A stretch of 10,460 nucleotides of DNA from positions 1 to 10,460 of the forward strand of contig DGGX01000046.1 of assembly GCA_002392385.1 (NCBI GenBank), in the 5' to 3' direction. The DNA comes from Lachnospiraceae bacterium UBA3863 (GTDB taxonomy: Bacteria > Bacillota > Clostridia > Lachnospirales > Lachnospiraceae). Of the stretch, positions 7,614-10,460 are shown one piece after another. The first letter of the stretch is position 1. Each line of letters starts with the position of its first letter. The notes under the pieces are model-generated. The model was given only the letters and a program-made list of their open reading frames with translations. It ran no database searches and was not told the DNA's origin. The position numbers and the translations under genes were made by a program.

Positions 7614-7630
7614 AAGTGGTCATACCACTT
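7614..7630. promoter_or_regulatory. Operator palindrome O2 for the FCD/GntR regulator (distal)
   Basis: AAGTGGTCATACCACTT is a perfect 7-3-7 inverted repeat whose TGGTNNNACCA core is close to the classical FadR operator. It starts four bases beyond the regulator's stop codon, 171 bp (centre to centre) from the proximal palindrome. With that site it gives the consensus RAGTKGTNNNACMACTY. A three-base loop and no following T-run make it a poor terminator, so an operator, possibly for looping, is the better reading. Confidence 0.68.
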
Positions 7631-7634
7631 TTGT

Positions 7635-8342
7635 TCACACCTCCCCGCGCTCGCGGATCATCTCCTGGATCATGTCGCGGTTGAAGGCCAGATGGGCAGT
7701 CATGGCACATCTCGCGCCGATGGGATCCCTGTTGATGATGGCATTGGTGATCCACCTGTGCGTCTGGATCGTCTCGTTCTTCAGCTTGCGCTGGGTCACG
7801 TTGCAGAAGGTGGAGATAGCCGACTGAATGACCGGGATCAGAGCCTGCACGACCGTGTTGCCGGAGCACCTGGCGATGCAGGTGTGAAACTCGATGTCCT
7901 TGTCCGTGTGGTCCTCGTCCCGCAGATACAGGTCTTCTGTCTCATCACAGTATCTCTTCAGTTCGGCAGCCTGCCGGTCTGTACGCAGCTCCGCCGCCAT
8001 GGCGGCAATTTCCGGCTCCAGCATCAGGCGCACGTCGAACAGCTCCAGTGCAAGGCGGTATTTGTCCTTGTGCCCGGAGAGATGGAGGGGGTCGGGCGTG
8101 GCGGCAGAAGTGGAGATGACGTAGGTGCCGGAACCGTGCCGGATCTCCACCATCCCCTGTGCGGCCAGGCTCTTCATGACTTCCCGGATAGTCGAGCGGC
8201 TGGTATGGAACTGTTCCGCGAGGCTGAACTCGCTGGGGAGCTTGTCCCCCGGCTTGCAGTTCCGCAGAAGATAGTCCAGCATCTGGTCTTCCACGTGCGC
8301 GCTCCGCAGGGTCCTGTTCATCTTGGCGTATTCGTCGGTCAT
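7635..8342 (-). CDS. GntR-family transcriptional regulator, FadR/FCD subfamily
   Basis: DNA-binding regulator of 235 aa, the normal FCD-type length. The N-terminal winged helix-turn-helix covers about residues 12-77: KLPSEFSLAEQFHTSRSTIREVMKSLAAQGMVEIRHGSGTYV is nearly canonical. The C-terminal FCD all-helical ligand domain (about 95-230) carries the expected metal/ligand residues D149 and H153 (DIEFH), H195 (QTHRW) and H217 (MTAHLAF). Family members of this type usually sense sugar acids or other small carboxylates. That fits the permease and aldonate dehydratase encoded downstream on the same strand. A GAGG lies 8 nt before the ATG, and the start overlaps the stop of a 15-codon mini-ORF (ATGA). 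It lies 63 bp after the tandem hydrolase gene and may be cotranscribed with it. Two palindromes of the right type flank the gap in front of gntP, so it is predicted to repress that operon until the acid binds. Confidence 0.92.
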   Translation of the reverse strand: MTDEYAKMNRTLRSAHVEDQMLDYLLRNCKPGDKLPSEFSLAEQFHTSRSTIREVMKSLAAQGMVEIRHGSGTYVISTSAATPDPLHLSGHKDKYRLALELFDVRLMLEPEIAAMAAELRTDRQAAELKRYCDETEDLYLRDEDHTDKDIEFHTCIARCSGNTVVQALIPVIQSAISTFCNVTQRKLKNETIQTHRWITNAIINRDPIGARCAMTAHLAFNRDMIQEMIRERGEV

Positions 8343-8405
8343 ATCCGTTTCCTCGCTGCAGCTGTTTCTTCGCTGTAACTGTTCATGGGTCTATTCGTGC
8401 GGCAG

Positions 8406-9899
8406 TCACTGAGCGCTGTCTGTAAACGCCAGGATCAGCTCCGCCACCTTCGTCTGGTGGATGATGTAGGAGCCGTGGTCCTCGTCCTCGAGGATCTGCA
8501 GCTGCGCGCCGGGAATGGCGGCGGCGATGCGGCGGGTCTCCTCCTCGAGAATGAGATCCTTGCTGCCGGCCAGGATCAGGGTCCTGGCCTTGATCCTGCC
8601 CAGGAGGTCTTCCGTGATCCGGGGCTCGTGCATCATGAGCGCGATCTTCGGATCCTTTTTAAAGGTATAGAGTGCCCGGAAGAGGAGACGCAGTTTCAGC
8701 TCCACGCCCTCCGGTGTCATGTTGGCGCCGCTGGTGATGAGGGTGGAGATCCGGTCGGTCCGGGCCGCCGCGAGGAGGCCCACGATGCCGCCGTCGCTGA
8801 AACCGTAGAAGACCACGTCCCGCAGGTCCAGTTTCTCCATGAAAGCGATCATATCCTGCGCCATATCCTCGTAGTGAAGCTCCTGGACGGGCGTGCTCCG
8901 GCCGTGTCCGCGGCTGTCCACGCAGTAGCAGGTGAAGTGGCTGCTGAGCACCCCCGCCGCTTCGTTGAAGATAGAGTGGTCCTCGCCGTTGCCGTGGACC
9001 ATGATCAGAGGCTGTCCGCAGCCTCTTTTTTCATAGTAGAGGTCGATGTCGTTCACGCGGACCGTACCCTGTTCGCGGGGGCTGGTCCGGATCTGCCCGG
9101 CAAAATCCTCGATCAGGCGGTTGACCTCCTCCGGCGCGTCGGTGTTGGAATTGTGGCCGGCGTCCTTGAGCCAGACGATGGGGATGCCGGTATTCCTGTG
9201 CCAGGCCCGGTTGTAGCGGATACAGGAGCCGGCGTGGTCCTTTTCGCCGCAGATCAGCAGGGCGGGGCATGGGATGGCGTAGGGCAGGTCGGCCTCCATG
9301 GCCTCGGCCAGCATGCGGAAGCCATGCCCGCTGAGGCGGGCATAGTAGTCCTGGTCGCCGTCGTAGGTCATCATGATGCTGTGCATGAGCCTGCGCCCGT
9401 AGTCTGTGGTCGCCACACCCTCCGTGCCGGTCTTCAGAAGCGCCTTCCAGGGGAAATGCCGGTAGACCGGCTCCATCCGTTTGAGGAGCTGGATCTCCGC
9501 CGCGGTGACGTAGCTTCTCTGGAGAGGGGCGGAATCCATGGAGATGAAGCCCGCCAGCCGCTCGGGATAGAGCTGGGCGAACATCTGGCCCACGTAGCCG
9601 CCCATGGACTGGCCGATGATCACCGGCTCATCGAACCCCTCCTGATCCAGGATCTCCCGCAGCCACCTGGCCTTGTCCTCCAGACGGAAGGACAGGTCAA
9701 AAGGCCGCGACTCCGCATGTCCCGGCGCGTCCCAGACCAACAGCGGGAACTTGCCCTTGAAATACGCGACCTGCTTCCCGAACAGCCGGTGGTCCGCCGT
9801 CAGGCCCGGCAGGAAGACGAGCTGGGGAAAGTCATTGGGGCCATGATCGACCCAGTAAGTGATGGGACCGAGGGGTGTATGGTAAGTTTTCTTCTTCAT
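8406..9899 (-). CDS. Tandem alpha/beta hydrolase: two complete hydrolase domains in one chain
   Basis: A 497-aa protein made of two alpha/beta hydrolase folds, each of roughly normal single-domain size. Domain A (about 1-268) has LPG at 30-32, nucleophile elbow GQSMGG with S98, acid D221 in CGEKD, and H249 in DAGHN. Domain B (about 278-497) has an oxyanion HG at 302-303, DSRGHGRS, elbow GFSDGG with S368, acid D448 in AGSKD, and H475 in EDEDHGS. Both triads are therefore complete. The linker is short and polar (about 268-280). There is no signal peptide or membrane segment, so it is cytoplasmic. GGAGGA stands just upstream of the ATG. The reaction cannot be named: esterase, lactonase and C-C hydrolase are all possible. 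Its place upstream of a sugar-acid regulator and operon makes a lactone or ester of an aldonic acid a reasonable but untested substrate. The fusion is real, not a frame error: one uninterrupted frame spans both domains. Confidence 0.9.
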   Translation of the reverse strand: MKKKTYHTPLGPITYWVDHGPNDFPQLVFLPGLTADHRLFGKQVAYFKGKFPLLVWDAPGHAESRPFDLSFRLEDKARWLREILDQEGFDEPVIIGQSMGGYVGQMFAQLYPERLAGFISMDSAPLQRSYVTAAEIQLLKRMEPVYRHFPWKALLKTGTEGVATTDYGRRLMHSIMMTYDGDQDYYARLSGHGFRMLAEAMEADLPYAIPCPALLICGEKDHAGSCIRYNRAWHRNTGIPIVWLKDAGHNSNTDAPEEVNRLIEDFAGQIRTSPREQGTVRVNDIDLYYEKRGCGQPLIMVHGNGEDHSIFNEAAGVLSSHFTCYCVDSRGHGRSTPVQELHYEDMAQDMIAFMEKLDLRDVVFYGFSDGGIVGLLAAARTDRISTLITSGANMTPEGVELKLRLLFRALYTFKKDPKIALMMHEPRITEDLLGRIKARTLILAGSKDLILEEETRRIAAAIPGAQLQILEDEDHGSYIIHQTKVAELILAFTDSAQ

Positions 9900-9929
9900 G
9901 ACGGTTCCTCCGCGTCGTCGCTGATCTTT

Positions 9930-10013
9930 TTATGGCATTTTCTCCGCGTTTTTGCGGCCGTAGTGGACATCCGGGTGCTCGATGATACGGTCGGAGGTGT
10001 GGTAGAGTTTCAT
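9930..10013 (-). pseudogene. Truncated N-terminal remnant resembling a DUF3990 gene
   Basis: A 27-codon ORF reads MKLYHTSDRIIEHPDVHYGR followed by KNAEKMP and a stop. The opening matches, from memory, the start of DUF3990 proteins (MKLYHxSDxII..PDxxYGRKNADFGxGFYLT), which normally run to well over 100 residues. Similarity ends right after RKNA, where the next family residues (DFGxGFYLT) are missing, consistent with an internal deletion that removed most of the gene. Its own ribosome binding site (GGAG, 8 nt before ATG) survives. The remnant ends 30 bases before the tandem hydrolase start and lies on the same transcript from the candidate promoter above it. It could still be translated as a leader peptide. 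Assignment rests on a short but distinctive match. Confidence 0.6.
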
Positions 10014-10093
10014 GGGCGGTGCTCCTATTACCTGTGGGGAATCGATATATTTCAGGGCAGGCTGCCGGGTCACACTTGTAGTTTACGTATTTA

Positions 10094-10123
10094 ATTATAC
10101 ACAAGGAAGCCTTCGCTTGGGAA
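10094..10123 (-). promoter_or_regulatory. Candidate promoter for the DUF3990 remnant and tandem hydrolase
   Basis: On the minus strand there is a perfect TATAAT (10094-10099) preceded after 18 bases by TTCCCA (10118-10123, 4/6 to TTGACA). The predicted start near 10086 would give about 70 nt of leader before the remnant ORF. The -35 region abuts the repeat array. The -10 is strong and the -35 weak, so an activator or an element in the array may contribute (inference). Confidence 0.45.
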
Positions 10124-10124
10124 C

Positions 10125-10460
10125 GGACGTAAAGGGCTTACGAACGATTTCCGGGTGTAAGCCTTACTGTGAAATTGAGGCGAAGGGCTTATGTCTGTTT
10201 TCCGGATGTAAGCCTTAACTGTGAAATTGAGGCGAAGGGCTTATGGCTGCTTTCCGGGTGTAAGCCTTAGCTGTGAAATTGAGGCGAAGAGCTTATGCCT
10301 GTTTCCCGAATGTAAGCCTTAATTCCTGGAAGCGAGCATAGAGCTTACTGCTTTTTTTCTTATGTAAGCCTAACCTGCAGAAGAGTAAAAAAGAACTTAT
10401 TTCTGCTCTCCCGGCAGTAAGCCATATTTCCGGAGAAGAGCCTTAAGGCTTACTCTCGCC
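10125..10460. repeat. Array of about seven imperfect 52-bp tandem repeats, each with an internal inverted repeat
   Basis: Units recur every 51-52 bases. The left arms (AAGGGCTTA or variants) lie at 10132, 10183, 10235, 10287, 10340, 10391 and 10445. The matching right arms (GTAAGCCTT or variants) lie at 10157, 10208, 10260, 10312, 10364 and 10417. The arms can pair as a stem of about 8 bp with a 14-17 base loop. Units 2-4 also share the between-hairpin segment CTGTGAAATTGAGGCGAA almost exactly; units 5-7 are decayed. The seventh unit begins with the 12-bp palindrome AGCCTTAAGGCT (10439-10450) and is cut by the window edge. The array is AT-richer than the flanking genes. No coding frame persists because the period is not a multiple of three. 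No gene is seen here. Confidence 0.85.

Noticed and set aside
7614..7630. Rho-independent terminator of the regulator gene
   Set aside because: Only 7 bp of stem with a three-base loop and no T-run on the minus strand; it fits an operator much better.
8385..10094. 569-residue ORF antisense to the tandem hydrolase
   Set aside because: Same cause: GC-rich shadow frame. The minus strand has two complete hydrolase triads and a ribosome binding site.
9832..10104. 90-residue minus-strand ORF overlapping the hydrolase start
   Set aside because: It is out of frame with both the hydrolase and the DUF3990-like remnant, and its residues show no domain.
10012..10218. 68-residue ORF on the + strand running into the repeats
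   Set aside because: Its C-terminal part is only translated repeat units (SGCKP twice), the 51-52 bp period shifts or breaks the frame afterwards, there is no plausible ribosome binding site, and it has no recognisable domain.
10125..10460. CRISPR array
   Set aside because: The conserved part is longer than the 14-17 base variable part, the variable parts are related to each other, later units decay strongly, and no cas gene is present.

Overview
The window is a GC-rich (roughly 60% by eye), densely coding stretch. It has strong AGGAGG-type ribosome binding sites, an array of cytoplasmic-looking glycoside hydrolases, a GntP-type sugar-acid permease and an FCD-type GntR regulator. This suits a fermentative, plant-glycan-using Clostridia member, plausibly a high-GC Lachnospiraceae from a gut. 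The assignment is an inference from gene content and Shine-Dalgarno style; no rRNA or other taxonomic marker is present.

Left part, + strand (1-4171): three glycoside hydrolase genes in one tight operon. These are the C-terminal part of a GH78 alpha-L-rhamnosidase, a GH43 enzyme with a C-terminal F5/8-type (discoidin-like) domain, and a GH1 beta-glucosidase-type enzyme. The first two overlap by 17 bp and the third follows after 22 bp. Neither complete protein has a signal peptide, so they probably trim imported rhamnose-, pentose- and glucose-containing oligosaccharides or glycosides in the cytoplasm. A strong hairpin at 4184-4217 separates this operon from the convergent one and can serve both strands.

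Middle part, - strand (9899 down to 4235): read in transcription order this is a two-domain alpha/beta hydrolase, an FCD-type GntR regulator, a 233-bp regulatory gap, a GntP-family permease and an IlvD/Edd-family dehydratase. Permease plus dehydratase resembles the E. coli yjhF-yjhG arrangement for aldonic acids. The model is sugar-acid uptake followed by dehydration to a 2-keto-3-deoxy acid. No aldolase or kinase for the next step lies in the window. The regulatory gap holds a sigma-A-type promoter, two 17-bp palindromes with the same 7-3-7 layout that fit the FadR/FCD operator pattern, and a cre-like site.

Right part (9930-10460): a 27-codon remnant that looks like the start of a DUF3990 gene, with its own ribosome binding site, sits just upstream of the hydrolase. 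Above it is a candidate promoter. The last ~335 bp is an AT-richer array of about seven imperfect ~52-bp tandem repeats, each containing a GGCTTAC/GTAAGCC inverted repeat; it runs off the window edge. No protein function is evident for the array.

The most interesting items are the hairpin repeat array, the tandem alpha/beta hydrolase with two intact catalytic triads, the paired operators plus cre-like site, and the truncated DUF3990 remnant.
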